Origin: a virus
Strand: one strand, 5' to 3'
IMG/VR virus record: IMGVR_UViG_3300043438_000976
Coordinates: 1 to 64,000 of that record
DNA length: 64,000 nt
Below, piece after piece: positions 8,350 through 16,323 of the stretch. The position numbers and the translations under genes were made by a program. How positions within the stretch are numbered: the first letter of the stretch is position 1; each line of letters opens with the position of its first letter. Below the pieces are notes generated by a model. It was not told the DNA's origin and made no database searches. It worked only from the letters and a program-made list of their open reading frames with translations.

Positions 8350-8766
8350 TTATTCTTCTAGATTAACAGCGTCGGTATTAAAAAATTCAGGGTTCGCTTT
8401 ATTAAATTTACGCATCACAATACCAGCTAGTTCGTGTGCTTGATTTTCTTCAGGGCTACCGGTAGCACCCGCACCTGGCTTCAGTCCAGTTTCTTCGTTT
8501 TGTTTGTAATGTACCATCTCGTGTGCAAGAGTTCTTAAAATATCTAAAGGATGTCTATCTTCAATTGCAATATTGATTATTTTAGTTTCACTGTTAAAAC
8601 TACCAAAACTAGGTTGATCATCTACGCTGCCAATACGTAAATGCATTTTAATTTTTGGAACAGATTTTAATTTAAGTTCATTGACTGCAAAGGGAAGAAA
8701 CTCCTGAAGTATTTTCATAAAATCAGGTTTTGAATTTACATCCTCTAATAGGTCTATGATTTTCAT
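8350..8766 (-). CDS. Putative zinc metallopeptidase with HEMVH motif and a capsid-targeting-like leader
   Basis: 138 residues from the ATG at 8766, chosen because it forms a one-base TAATG overlap with the upstream stop; an in-frame ATG 33 bases earlier would add a poor extension. The N-terminus MKIIDLLED matches the leader type shared by its neighbours. The central LRTLAHEMVHYKQNEETG contains HExxH, the zinc-binding and catalytic helix of many small metallopeptidases, and ENQAHELAG further on could supply the third ligand. Substrate is unknown. If it is packaged in the capsid it could act in the host right after injection. Confidence 0.7.
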   Translation of the reverse strand: MKIIDLLEDVNSKPDFMKILQEFLPFAVNELKLKSVPKIKMHLRIGSVDDQPSFGSFNSETKIINIAIEDRHPLDILRTLAHEMVHYKQNEETGLKPGAGATGSPEENQAHELAGIVMRKFNKANPEFFNTDAVNLEE

Positions 8767-9953
8767 TACTTGATAATTCTTCGATCTAATGCTGCCCATA
8801 GCTTAGATTCGTAAGCTGGCTCTTTAGCCTTGTGTTTTACATCACCTTGCTTTTGTGCTTTCTTTTTATCTTTGTGAGCACCTGCACCACTTTGTACTGC
8901 GTTCTTGGCAACAAAGTTTCTAGGCTTAACTGCATGTTTCACAGCACGTACACCTTTCTTGTTTTCTTCTACACTTTGTTCTTCTACTTTGCCGGCATTG
9001 TGTGCTTTCCATGCAGCACCGTATGCCTTGCTTTTTTCAGTTTTAGTTAACTTACCATCTTTAGCATATCCCTTTTTAATATGCTTGACCATGCGTTCGG
9101 CTTTGGCTCCCGGCGGTGCTACCTCCGCCACACCTTCATTGTTTTCATCTTCAGCATCAAAATCATATTTGTCGTATTGAATGTGACCGTCGTGTCCGAT
9201 GCCAGACAGCACCACCATAACATAGTCGTCGCCATAATCGGGTTCCCATCCTAATGCTCTTAATTCATCTGCATTGTCGCCGTCAGTCCAGTATTGGTAA
9301 GCCAATGGAAATAATTTTGCCTTGTATTTTTCCATACTTGGCAAGTATGATGGATCAAGATCAACTGGTTCAAATTCTTGTGTCGGCCACATCTCGTCAG
9401 CATCGCCTGGAGTAATTTTTCCAGTCATTTTTCTCATTGATTTATCAAATTTTTCGTCACCTGTGGCCTCCGCCACACCTTGCTTTTTATTATCCAATTT
9501 GGTAAACGCTTTAACAAAATTAGGACCACTTTTCATGCGTTTTGTGTCACTGCGTTTTGTGGGATCCATTCTGTGTTTAAGATTATCTTTATCTAATTTT
9601 GTTAGATAACTGGTTAGCGTAGCATCACTAACCTCCGCCACACCTTGCTTGTATTGTGTATCTAAGTGACGCTTGATCTTTTCAGCCTTTTGACGAGCAG
9701 CCTCACGCTTTTGTGGGCTTGTTTCATTCTTGCTCCAATGCACTGCGGTGTCATGGTCTTTCTTTAGTTGAGCAATCTTATCTTCCTTGCCTTCCGCAGC
9801 GTTAGTTTCTTGAAACAACTTTCCACTATCCAATGCATTGTCAGTAGGTTTCTGACGTTTAATCATTCCCTTACTGCCTTTTGCAACTGTTGCTACTGAT
9901 GCTGAGCTTGTGCCTCCAGTAGTTGCTGATTCTAAAAGTTGTTTAATTCTCAT
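8766..9953 (-). CDS. Modular basic protein with leader and three xGVAE linkers
   Basis: 395 residues. It starts MRIKQLLESA, of the same leader type as its neighbours. GVAE tracts at residues 104-107, 159-162 and 274-277 separate dissimilar modules: a Lys-rich helical part, a short basic part and an acidic, Trp-rich globular domain (about 165-270), then a basic tail (about 283-395) rich in Lys and Ala (KKGYAKDGKLTKTEKSKAYG). Such basic modules would suit binding to packaged DNA. No enzyme motif is visible. The linkers are also nearly identical as DNA (see the repeat entry). A one-base overlap couples it to the metallopeptidase gene. Confidence 0.7.
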   Translation of the reverse strand: MRIKQLLESATTGGTSSASVATVAKGSKGMIKRQKPTDNALDSGKLFQETNAAEGKEDKIAQLKKDHDTAVHWSKNETSPQKREAARQKAEKIKRHLDTQYKQGVAEVSDATLTSYLTKLDKDNLKHRMDPTKRSDTKRMKSGPNFVKAFTKLDNKKQGVAEATGDEKFDKSMRKMTGKITPGDADEMWPTQEFEPVDLDPSYLPSMEKYKAKLFPLAYQYWTDGDNADELRALGWEPDYGDDYVMVVLSGIGHDGHIQYDKYDFDAEDENNEGVAEVAPPGAKAERMVKHIKKGYAKDGKLTKTEKSKAYGAAWKAHNAGKVEEQSVEENKKGVRAVKHAVKPRNFVAKNAVQSGAGAHKDKKKAQKQGDVKHKAKEPAYESKLWAALDRRIIK

Positions 9954-10321
9954 TTTGTTAGTTTCTTTCTATCTGGTACAGGCCCGTATATATTAGTCGA
10001 GTCTAACTCGCAACTATCCATATCGCCGTGATTCATATCTTCATAACTGGCACCGGCAGCTTTGTATGCTGCTTTGAGCATGTCTGCTTCCACTTGAGTG
10101 TAAGGATGTGCAGTCTTTTTCTTTCCTGCCCAACTCTTTGAATCGATGTCTAATTTATTTTTTCCATCGCTCATAGCTGCGGCCATGCCTACTCTAAAGC
10201 TAACATAACCGCTATCTGCTTTTTCGGCGTCTGAATAACGATGCAGACCCCTAGTAGATTGTTGCTGACGTTTTGTTATCTTACCTTCTTTTCTTTCAGC
10301 GATGAATTCTTTTGCTCTCAT
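9950..10321 (-). CDS. Small phage protein with T4-IPIII-like capsid-targeting leader
   Basis: 123 residues beginning MRAKEFIAERKEG. T4 internal proteins begin MKTYQEFIAE, which directs them into the prohead and is removed after the Glu by the gp21 protease. Here M..KEFIAE matches with two fewer residues. The rest (KRQQQSTRGLHRYSDAEKAD, then an Ala-rich helix) is soluble and charged with no known enzyme motif. The leader is the reason to propose a capsid-internal protein. It overlaps the next gene by 4 bases (ATGA). Confidence 0.7.
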   Translation of the reverse strand: MRAKEFIAERKEGKITKRQQQSTRGLHRYSDAEKADSGYVSFRVGMAAAMSDGKNKLDIDSKSWAGKKKTAHPYTQVEADMLKAAYKAAGASYEDMNHGDMDSCELDSTNIYGPVPDRKKLTK

Positions 10322-10329
10322 AATGTTAT

Positions 10330-10596
10330 TTATTTTTTACCAAACCAAAGTTCGAACCAAGCCGGTGTACCCGGTTTAATTCCTTGTTCACGCATTATGC
10401 GAGCATTTTCATTACCGTGCTGACTATGCAAAGGTGTGTCTCTCTTTTTTAAGTATTCACGCATACGCTGTTCTGCACCTAACTCTCCTAACCAGTTACT
10501 AGATTGTAGTGCATGTATAGGATCATCTGGGCTTAGAGCACAGTCTGGATCAGTTGAAGTATCTACAGGAAATCCTGCTATTCGATATTGCTTCAT
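10330..10596 (-). CDS. Small conserved phage protein, unknown
   Basis: 88 residues, soluble, ending IKPGTPAWFELWFGKK. The C-terminal GNENARIMREQGIKPG plus PxWFxLWF pattern looks like a short module that recurs in marine phage proteins. Unlike its neighbours it lacks the leader (MKQYRIAGF). It overlaps the stop of the giant upstream gene by 4 bases (ATGA). Confidence 0.65.
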   Translation of the reverse strand: MKQYRIAGFPVDTSTDPDCALSPDDPIHALQSSNWLGELGAEQRMREYLKKRDTPLHSQHGNENARIMREQGIKPGTPAWFELWFGKK

Positions 10597-13500
10597 TTAT
10601 TACTTTCAAACAGCTTTAGAATAGCCAGGGTCATTTCAAGTTCGTAGGCTTCGCCAATTGGCACACACTTGTCTTTACCGTTCTTAGTACCTGCGTACTT
10701 ATAACCTTTCCAACAGGCTTTGCCGTCTGCACCTTTAATCTTTTCTTTTAAGTTGCCCCATTCGTCTTTACTGGTTCGATCATTCTTAGCAATCTGTGTG
10801 CCCATGTACTGACTATCGCGTTTCTTATCACCAGCTGCTCTAAGTTTGGCTGTCATTCCATCTTTAGGATCAGTTAAGCGTTTAGATACAGTATCTATAG
10901 CATTGCTGCCAGCCTCCGCCATACCTTGCTCTCTATGCTTTTTAGCATCATTATCAAACTGCTTGTTAGTTGCTTTAACAATTCCTTTGAAACGTTTATG
11001 ACCCTTAGCATAGTCGCCCGCTTTGTCTGCGGCAGTTGCTTGATCACCGGCGGCCTTTTTATATTGTCCTAATTTTTCATTGGACAACTCTGCGACAATC
11101 TGTCTTAAACTTTCTACAGCCTTGCTTTCGTTGATCTTAGGATCCATGCCCATTTCTTTTTGGCTTAACAAATAATCCCAGACACTGACCAACATCATTT
11201 CTGCTTTGGCAATCTTTTCTTGTCCCCATTCTGGCAAGTTATCGTTGCTCTTAATAGTTTTTAATAAACCATCAACTGCACGAGCCATTGTGCGTAGATT
11301 ACTCTGTGCCATTCCTGCTTCGTCGTCGTATTCGCCGTTGAAGTCTTCATTCTTAGCTTTTGCTTTACCTGCTTTCATATTTGCCATCCAATGTGCTAAT
11401 TGTCCTTTACGGCCGCCTTGTTTAGCTACTTTACGTAGATTGCTCACTGACGATTTTGTAGGAACGCCGTGACGTTTACTGTCGCCCTTGTCTTGTGGAT
11501 TACGTCCATCCGCAAAGTTTTCTGCTACAGATCGATCTCCGCTCTGTAAAAGAGATACAATTTTAGGTGCTCTTCTACCAACTTGTGAATACCATGCACT
11601 ATTTTTTAATGCATTTGCTGCTTGATCTATGTTTCCTGCTTGCATGGCTTTTGTAAAATTAGGCCAAGCCTTCCACCATCTTGGACCCATGTTAAATGTT
11701 AGATCAATTAGAGCAGCCTGTCCGTTCATGTTTAAATTACTAAATCCAGGAATTTTTTCTGCTGCCTGTTTATGATGCTGATAATCCTTTTTAAACAGAT
11801 TCATTATTTCTGCGTCTGAAAATGTTCTTTTCCACTCTGAAGGGAGAGTCTTGCCATCACCAATTAAGTGACCTACTCCTACAGTCCATAATCCTTTTGT
11901 ATCTTGGTATGGTTTATTTTTTACACCTTCATGATCTTTAACCATATTCATGATATCGTCTTCACTAGAAATTTTAGTAACAGCCGCTTTGGCCCTATCT
12001 CTTGCTGGTTGATCTATGTTTGTGTTAGGACCACTTCGAACTCCGGTTTGGGTTGGTTCGTCGGGCCGGACGGTTGCTGGATTAACGACCCCCCTGCCAC
12101 CACCCATTTCTGGTTTTTGTTGACCAACAAATGCCTGTGCTTTATCTCTTGTCGTTTGATCTATGTTAGAGTTTGGACCTTGTTTAACTGAGGGTTGGGG
12201 CATTGGAGAAGATTGATCTTTCACTTGTCTTGCCGCAATTGTAGACAGGGTATCTCCAGGCATTACTTTATAAGTTGTGCCGTTAGGCAATTTTAACATC
12301 TGCCCTGCATTAATTTTGTTCACATCTTTAATATTGTTTAATGATGCAATTTTTAACATTTGCCGTTTACTGTTGCTGTTGTCTTGTGGATTACGACTAT
12401 CAGCAAAGTTTTCTTGATTCATGCTCTCACCACCATCACTACCACCATCTCCACCGTTACCACTATAACCTGCATCAAATCCGTACCAACCATATGGCCC
12501 TGGACCCCATGCTGCACCTTTACTTTTTTTACGTTTACGTTCTTCAATAGTCTTTTCATTTACAATTTTTTTAGGACTCATTAGTGCATTAAACAATCTC
12601 ATTTCACCTAGTGCAGGTTGTTGAACAGTCTGCGGAGTAGGTAGTACAGCAGGCTTCTTAACTGCTGGCTTTGGTTGAGGTGTGCTCATTCCGGTCTTTG
12701 ACACATCCATTAAATGTTTAATCCATTGTGACGGTAATGGTTTTGCTCCATCCTGGCCGCCATTGAATGCATCATTCCACATTTGGAATGCTTGTTGCTC
12801 ATCTCCAGTTTTTAACACGTTACGTAGCTTAGTAAAGCTCATGCCAGTTCCTCTAGGAGTAACTTCTAATTGTACCTTAACATGCTCGTATCCAGGAAAC
12901 TTATTAACTGCCTTCATTAGGGCCTGTGCGATAGGCATCTTGGCCTGATCTTCACCTACCATAATAATAACATTATCGTAGCGTGGTGGCTTGCCTGGCA
13001 ACGGGTTGATTAACTCGTGCTTGATCTTTTGCATCAAAGATCCGCCCTCTTGTGTTACAGCACTGATATTGCCTGCATACTCGGGATACAATTGTTTCCA
13101 AGTTTTAATTTTGTCAGCAACTGGAATAGGATCGTCTGCACCTACTGCACTGCCCATAAACAGATAAGGATCGCCGCTGACTTCTTTTGCCTTATTAATT
13201 GTAAGACCAAATAGCTGTTGATGACCTTTGTGTCCCACAAAGCTACCGATAGCAACTACCGCAGTTTTGTTTTCACCACGCGGCTGTTCTGCACGAGCGG
13301 CAGCTTTGGCAGCGTTCTTTTGGGTAATAATATCTTTTTGTTGTTGGCTAGTAACTTTGATAGGGCCAAGACGACTGTTGATAACAATACCTTCGTAGTC
13401 TTGACCTAATATATCTTTGCCAATAATGTTAGGATCTGCATCAATTGCCTTTTCCAGTGCAATCTTAACAGGCATTAATTTTTCTTCTACTTCGCGTCTT

Positions 13501-15401
13501 AGTTGCAAACTGGCACGATCTCTTTTGCCTGCTGTGTCAGATACAATTTGTTTTAGTTCTTCGATATTATCTAAAGGATTAATAATCTCAGTAACATCAA
13601 GTCCGTCTTTTTGTACTAGACTATTACTAAGGAATCTAACACTTCCTTGTCCGCCTAATTTGCTTAGACTTGTAACAACATCGTTAGCATCAGGTACATC
13701 TTCTCCGGAACTAGCATCTACTACACGGAACGGCACAAGAACTAATTCTACACCTGGAGGAAACTTATCGTATTGAATTCCTACAAATTTTAATTTGCCC
13801 TCTGACGTTTCGGCTGCAAACGGCAAGAACAATACTTCACAGGTGACCTGTTTATTAACAAGAAAGTCTGCACCTAGCTTGCTATCAACCAATTTGATAG
13901 CGTTCATCATTTCATTAAACAGTTCATCAAACTTTTCTGCACGACCTAAAATTTCAGGATCAGTTGTGCCCTTGTCTTGATGATATTGTACAAATCCTGC
14001 TTTATATCTTGGAGGAGTATTGCTGGTAGCCATAAAAGGCTTGCCTTCTGCATCCTTACCAAAACGTCCGCCAAATCCGTCAATCTTAACATTTAACGGA
14101 ATGTTTTGTAATTTAAAATTACCATTACCATCGTGAATCTCGTCCAATAGATCTAAAAAGTCAATAGGCTTTAGATCACGTAGGTGTGGCATGTTCTTAC
14201 GGAACTGTGCTTTAACTTCTGCTTCTTGCAAACTTTCAGCAGTAACTCTGTACGATGCCTTGTATTGCTGCTTCATCTGTTCAAGATCACTAGGTGTCTG
14301 AACTCCTAATTTATTGATCATTAAATCCAATGCAGCAGATTTTTCTGCACTATCACGCTCTGGATCGCCTTTGTAAAGACCTTGGGCACCCTTGCCAAAT
14401 ATTTTGTCAATAAATGCAGACAACACTGACTGCTTTTCTTCTGGAGTTACTAGCGTATTCATTGCATCAACTAAACCAGTAAAGCTCCAGTACTTGCTTT
14501 CTAATTGTGCAGCTTGTTTAGGATTTAATCTCGAACCAAAGATAGATCCAAAAATCTTTCCAATGTCTTGTTCGTAACCAGTTGCTGGTAATGCCTGCAT
14601 AACTGGCATACCGTTACTAATTAAAGGCTGTCCGTTTGCATCTAATACTGGTTCGTATTTGGCACGTAGGCCGCCGCCTTCTTTACTGGATACTGCAAAG
14701 CTGACCATGTTATCAGTTGTAGGAACATCTTGTATTTCTTTGGCCTTGCCTCGTCCTACAGCTTTGCGTAGTAAGAAATCTTTTCTACTTAATGATGCTA
14801 GACTTTGAATTAAAAACTTGTGGAATACACCCTTAACTCCTGCGTTTAGATCATCCCAGCTGCTGCTATGACTAAATTTGCTCCATGGAGTGGGTTCGTC
14901 TTTGTCAAACTCTACAAATTCTAAGTCAATTTGCACTTTAATAGGTGGGTCTTGTAGCTCCCATAAACTGGAGAATTGTTCGTTGCCTCTTTGGAAACCT
15001 AAGAACTTGGCATTGCCTACCATCTTACCTTGACTAGCAGATAACCATTGTTCTAATTCTTGTTCGTTTTCTTTGTTGACCTGTGTGTCAATGTCGCCTA
15101 CTTTTGGTTTCTTTTCTACAAATTGTTGGTCAGTAATACCTTTGGTATTAAAGAAGTGTAGACTACTTCCACTTAGAAATTGTTTACTCTGTAGTAGTTG
15201 CGGATTCCACAAAGGTTTTTTGTATTTTTTTGCAAAAGAACTGTTGATATTAATCAACAGTGTATCTAAAATTGGTACAATGTAGGAACGATTATGCACT
15301 TTAAGATCGATTTGCTGTGCATCGTGCCCGCCAGGTAGCGATAAATTTCCACCTTCTGACACAACTTTCTTTTTGTTACTAAACAGCTCATTTAAATTCA
15401 T
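10593..15401 (-). CDS. Giant modular protein: nucleotidyltransferase, nucleic-acid-ligase-like, NMNAT-like, LysM and T4-type lysozyme
   Basis: 1602 residues. Leader MNLNELF resembles that of T4 Alt (MELITELF). Residues about 40-210 look like a polymerase-beta-type nucleotidyltransferase: GSS (78-80), GDID (D103, D105) and a later QIDLEF (D159). Residues about 430-690 carry ligase-type motifs: KIDG (K439), CEVLFLPF (521-528), YEGIV (669-673) and a terminal Lys at 682 in PIKVTS. Residues about 712-880 have GSFVGHKGH (HxGH at 724-727) and SFTKLR (855-860), the NadM/NMN adenylyltransferase signature. A Gly-rich linker (961-992) follows, then a LysM-like part (about 1015-1060) and a GH24 lysozyme (about 1145-1290) with the E1158-D1167-T1173 triad. 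The C-terminal 300 residues are short modules including ENFADGRNPQD and CWKGYK. A packaged and proteolytically divided polyprotein is my inference. Confidence 0.8.
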   Translation of the reverse strand: MNLNELFSNKKKVVSEGGNLSLPGGHDAQQIDLKVHNRSYIVPILDTLLININSSFAKKYKKPLWNPQLLQSKQFLSGSSLHFFNTKGITDQQFVEKKPKVGDIDTQVNKENEQELEQWLSASQGKMVGNAKFLGFQRGNEQFSSLWELQDPPIKVQIDLEFVEFDKDEPTPWSKFSHSSSWDDLNAGVKGVFHKFLIQSLASLSRKDFLLRKAVGRGKAKEIQDVPTTDNMVSFAVSSKEGGGLRAKYEPVLDANGQPLISNGMPVMQALPATGYEQDIGKIFGSIFGSRLNPKQAAQLESKYWSFTGLVDAMNTLVTPEEKQSVLSAFIDKIFGKGAQGLYKGDPERDSAEKSAALDLMINKLGVQTPSDLEQMKQQYKASYRVTAESLQEAEVKAQFRKNMPHLRDLKPIDFLDLLDEIHDGNGNFKLQNIPLNVKIDGFGGRFGKDAEGKPFMATSNTPPRYKAGFVQYHQDKGTTDPEILGRAEKFDELFNEMMNAIKLVDSKLGADFLVNKQVTCEVLFLPFAAETSEGKLKFVGIQYDKFPPGVELVLVPFRVVDASSGEDVPDANDVVTSLSKLGGQGSVRFLSNSLVQKDGLDVTEIINPLDNIEELKQIVSDTAGKRDRASLQLRREVEEKLMPVKIALEKAIDADPNIIGKDILGQDYEGIVINSRLGPIKVTSQQQKDIITQKNAAKAAARAEQPRGENKTAVVAIGSFVGHKGHQQLFGLTINKAKEVSGDPYLFMGSAVGADDPIPVADKIKTWKQLYPEYAGNISAVTQEGGSLMQKIKHELINPLPGKPPRYDNVIIMVGEDQAKMPIAQALMKAVNKFPGYEHVKVQLEVTPRGTGMSFTKLRNVLKTGDEQQAFQMWNDAFNGGQDGAKPLPSQWIKHLMDVSKTGMSTPQPKPAVKKPAVLPTPQTVQQPALGEMRLFNALMSPKKIVNEKTIEERKRKKSKGAAWGPGPYGWYGFDAGYSGNGGDGGSDGGESMNQENFADSRNPQDNSNSKRQMLKIASLNNIKDVNKINAGQMLKLPNGTTYKVMPGDTLSTIAARQVKDQSSPMPQPSVKQGPNSNIDQTTRDKAQAFVGQQKPEMGGGRGVVNPATVRPDEPTQTGVRSGPNTNIDQPARDRAKAAVTKISSEDDIMNMVKDHEGVKNKPYQDTKGLWTVGVGHLIGDGKTLPSEWKRTFSDAEIMNLFKKDYQHHKQAAEKIPGFSNLNMNGQAALIDLTFNMGPRWWKAWPNFTKAMQAGNIDQAANALKNSAWYSQVGRRAPKIVSLLQSGDRSVAENFADGRNPQDKGDSKRHGVPTKSSVSNLRKVAKQGGRKGQLAHWMANMKAGKAKAKNEDFNGEYDDEAGMAQSNLRTMARAVDGLLKTIKSNDNLPEWGQEKIAKAEMMLVSVWDYLLSQKEMGMDPKINESKAVESLRQIVAELSNEKLGQYKKAAGDQATAADKAGDYAKGHKRFKGIVKATNKQFDNDAKKHREQGMAEAGSNAIDTVSKRLTDPKDGMTAKLRAAGDKKRDSQYMGTQIAKNDRTSKDEWGNLKEKIKGADGKACWKGYKYAGTKNGKDKCVPIGEAYELEMTLAILKLFESNK
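11473..12414 (-). repeat. Duplicated module ENFAD(G/S)RNPQD within the giant gene
   Basis: Two 51-base segments, 11473-11523 and 12364-12414, share most bases and encode ENFADGRNPQDKGDSKR and ENFADSRNPQDNSNSKR. A second in-gene duplication encodes GPNSNIDQTTRDKAQA and GPNTNIDQPARDRAKA (residues 1075-1090 and 1124-1139). Both flank the LysM and lysozyme domains, suggesting these were inserted or shuffled as cassettes. Confidence 0.7.
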
Positions 15402-15402
15402 T

Positions 15403-15777
15403 TTATTTTCCTAATTGATATAGGCCTTTGAGAATGTCGCCGTTATAGTGTTCTGATAATCGAGTGCATAAAGACTCTCTAAACTCTTTAGAAAATAACT
15501 TTACAGGATCTTCTTTAAGATCAAATTTGTGATAAAATTTCATGCAGCCTTTGTTTGCCAATGGCATCCAAACTTTTGGAGTATGCTCATCAGTCGGTTT
15601 GTTTCCAATCTCTTCTGCGATTGGGAAGAAGACCTTTTTATGCAAATTGTCGTCATTTATGATATACTCTAGTATATCCTCTAACATCTGTGTTTCTTGA
15701 AGTTTGTCAGTTTCTTCATTTCTCGACGGCTTGTCGTTTTTGATGTTTAATCGTCCAAAGAATTCATTTAATAGCAT
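15403..15777 (-). CDS. Small phage protein with capsid-targeting-like leader
   Basis: 124 residues beginning MLLNELFGRLN, the fifth leader of the MxxxELF type in this block. The rest is acidic and helical (MLEDILEYIINDDNLHKKVFF) and ends in LYQLGK; no motif is recognised. It is the first gene of the block and is preceded by a 71-base gap with a CTAAATA motif, so it may head a late transcript that continues through the giant gene (1-base gap). Confidence 0.65.
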   Translation of the reverse strand: MLLNEFFGRLNIKNDKPSRNEETDKLQETQMLEDILEYIINDDNLHKKVFFPIAEEIGNKPTDEHTPKVWMPLANKGCMKFYHKFDLKEDPVKLFSKEFRESLCTRLSEHYNGDILKGLYQLGK

Positions 15778-15828
15778 ATGTTTATAGGCCCTAATATAAC
15801 CAATAGAGAGGCTAACGCTCTAGTAGAG

Positions 15829-15835
15829 TATTTAG
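15829..15835 (-). promoter_or_regulatory. Late-promoter-like CTAAATA motif
   Basis: Minus-strand CTAAATA lies 52 bases before the ATG of the first gene in the leader-protein block. It resembles the TATAAATA -10 element of T4 late promoters, which need no -35 box. The match is partial, so this is a candidate only. Confidence 0.35.
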
Positions 15836-15848
15836 CTGAAATGTTTGC

Positions 15849-16298
15849 TTAGTAATTGTAGCTGACTGAGGTCACAGCACCGGAATTTACAGCAAATATT
15901 GCACGTAACCATGCAAATTGTCCTGTAAAATTAAGGTGTTCTGTGCGAATAGGACCTTCAATGGCACCTACTCTAGCTGGAGGTATATAGCCCGGGCTAT
16001 TTGTAGTATAGACAAACTCCGCATTGTCTATATTGAACCAGTCAGTATCCGCCGGACTCACTGCTAACGTAGCTTGGATAGTTGCTGTTCCTACAAATGT
16101 AGGAGTAGTATTCACTATAAGCGTGTGTAAACCTGAAGTAGTTCCATAATAACCTGCTCCGTGTTCCGGAACACTGGTAAAGACTTGAGTACCTGTGGTA
16201 CCAATAGGATAAAGTGGGTATGCAACTGCTACACTGGTACCAGTTGATCCTATTCCTGTATATACGGTGAATTTAAAACTCTTACTTAGTGATGGCAT
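15849..16298 (-). CDS. Probable virion protein, unknown
   Basis: 149 residues, almost entirely small and beta-prone residues (GIGSTGTSVAVAYPLYPIGTTG, then TLIVNTTPTFVGTATIQATL). The composition is typical of phage head-decoration or fibre proteins, and the C-terminal GQFAWLRAIFAVNSGAVTSVSYNY looks like a closing beta hairpin. There is no signal peptide. A late-type motif lies 19 bases upstream, which supports late expression. Confidence 0.65.
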   Translation of the reverse strand: MPSLSKSFKFTVYTGIGSTGTSVAVAYPLYPIGTTGTQVFTSVPEHGAGYYGTTSGLHTLIVNTTPTFVGTATIQATLAVSPADTDWFNIDNAEFVYTTNSPGYIPPARVGAIEGPIRTEHLNFTGQFAWLRAIFAVNSGAVTSVSYNY

Positions 16299-16316
16299 AT
16301 TACGGCTCTAAAGCTA

Positions 16317-16323
16317 TATTTAG
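16317..16323 (-). promoter_or_regulatory. Late-promoter-like CTAAATA motif
   Basis: Minus-strand CTAAATA immediately overlaps the stop of the upstream gene and lies 19 bases before the ATG at 16298, the usual distance for T4-type late promoters. It is followed by TAGC rather than extending to the full TATAAATA. Confidence 0.4.

Larger units (their letters stand above)
9122..10930 (-). repeat. Dispersed in-frame DNA repeat encoding (K)QGVAE
   Basis: Four copies of the plus-strand core CCTCCGCCACACCTTGCTT lie at 9122-9136 (15 bases of it), 9467-9485, 9632-9650 and 10913-10930 (one mismatch). All are in the same reading frame of two different genes and encode GVAE or GMAE after Gln or Glu. The codon choice GTG-GCG-GAG is the same each time and is GC-rich for this AT-rich genome, so conservation is at DNA as well as protein level. 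Confidence 0.75.

Noticed and set aside
10327-10334. AATAAATA motif 5 bases before the ATG at 10321
   Set aside because: Too close to the start codon for a late promoter and placed over the stop of the upstream gene; probably chance in AT-rich DNA.
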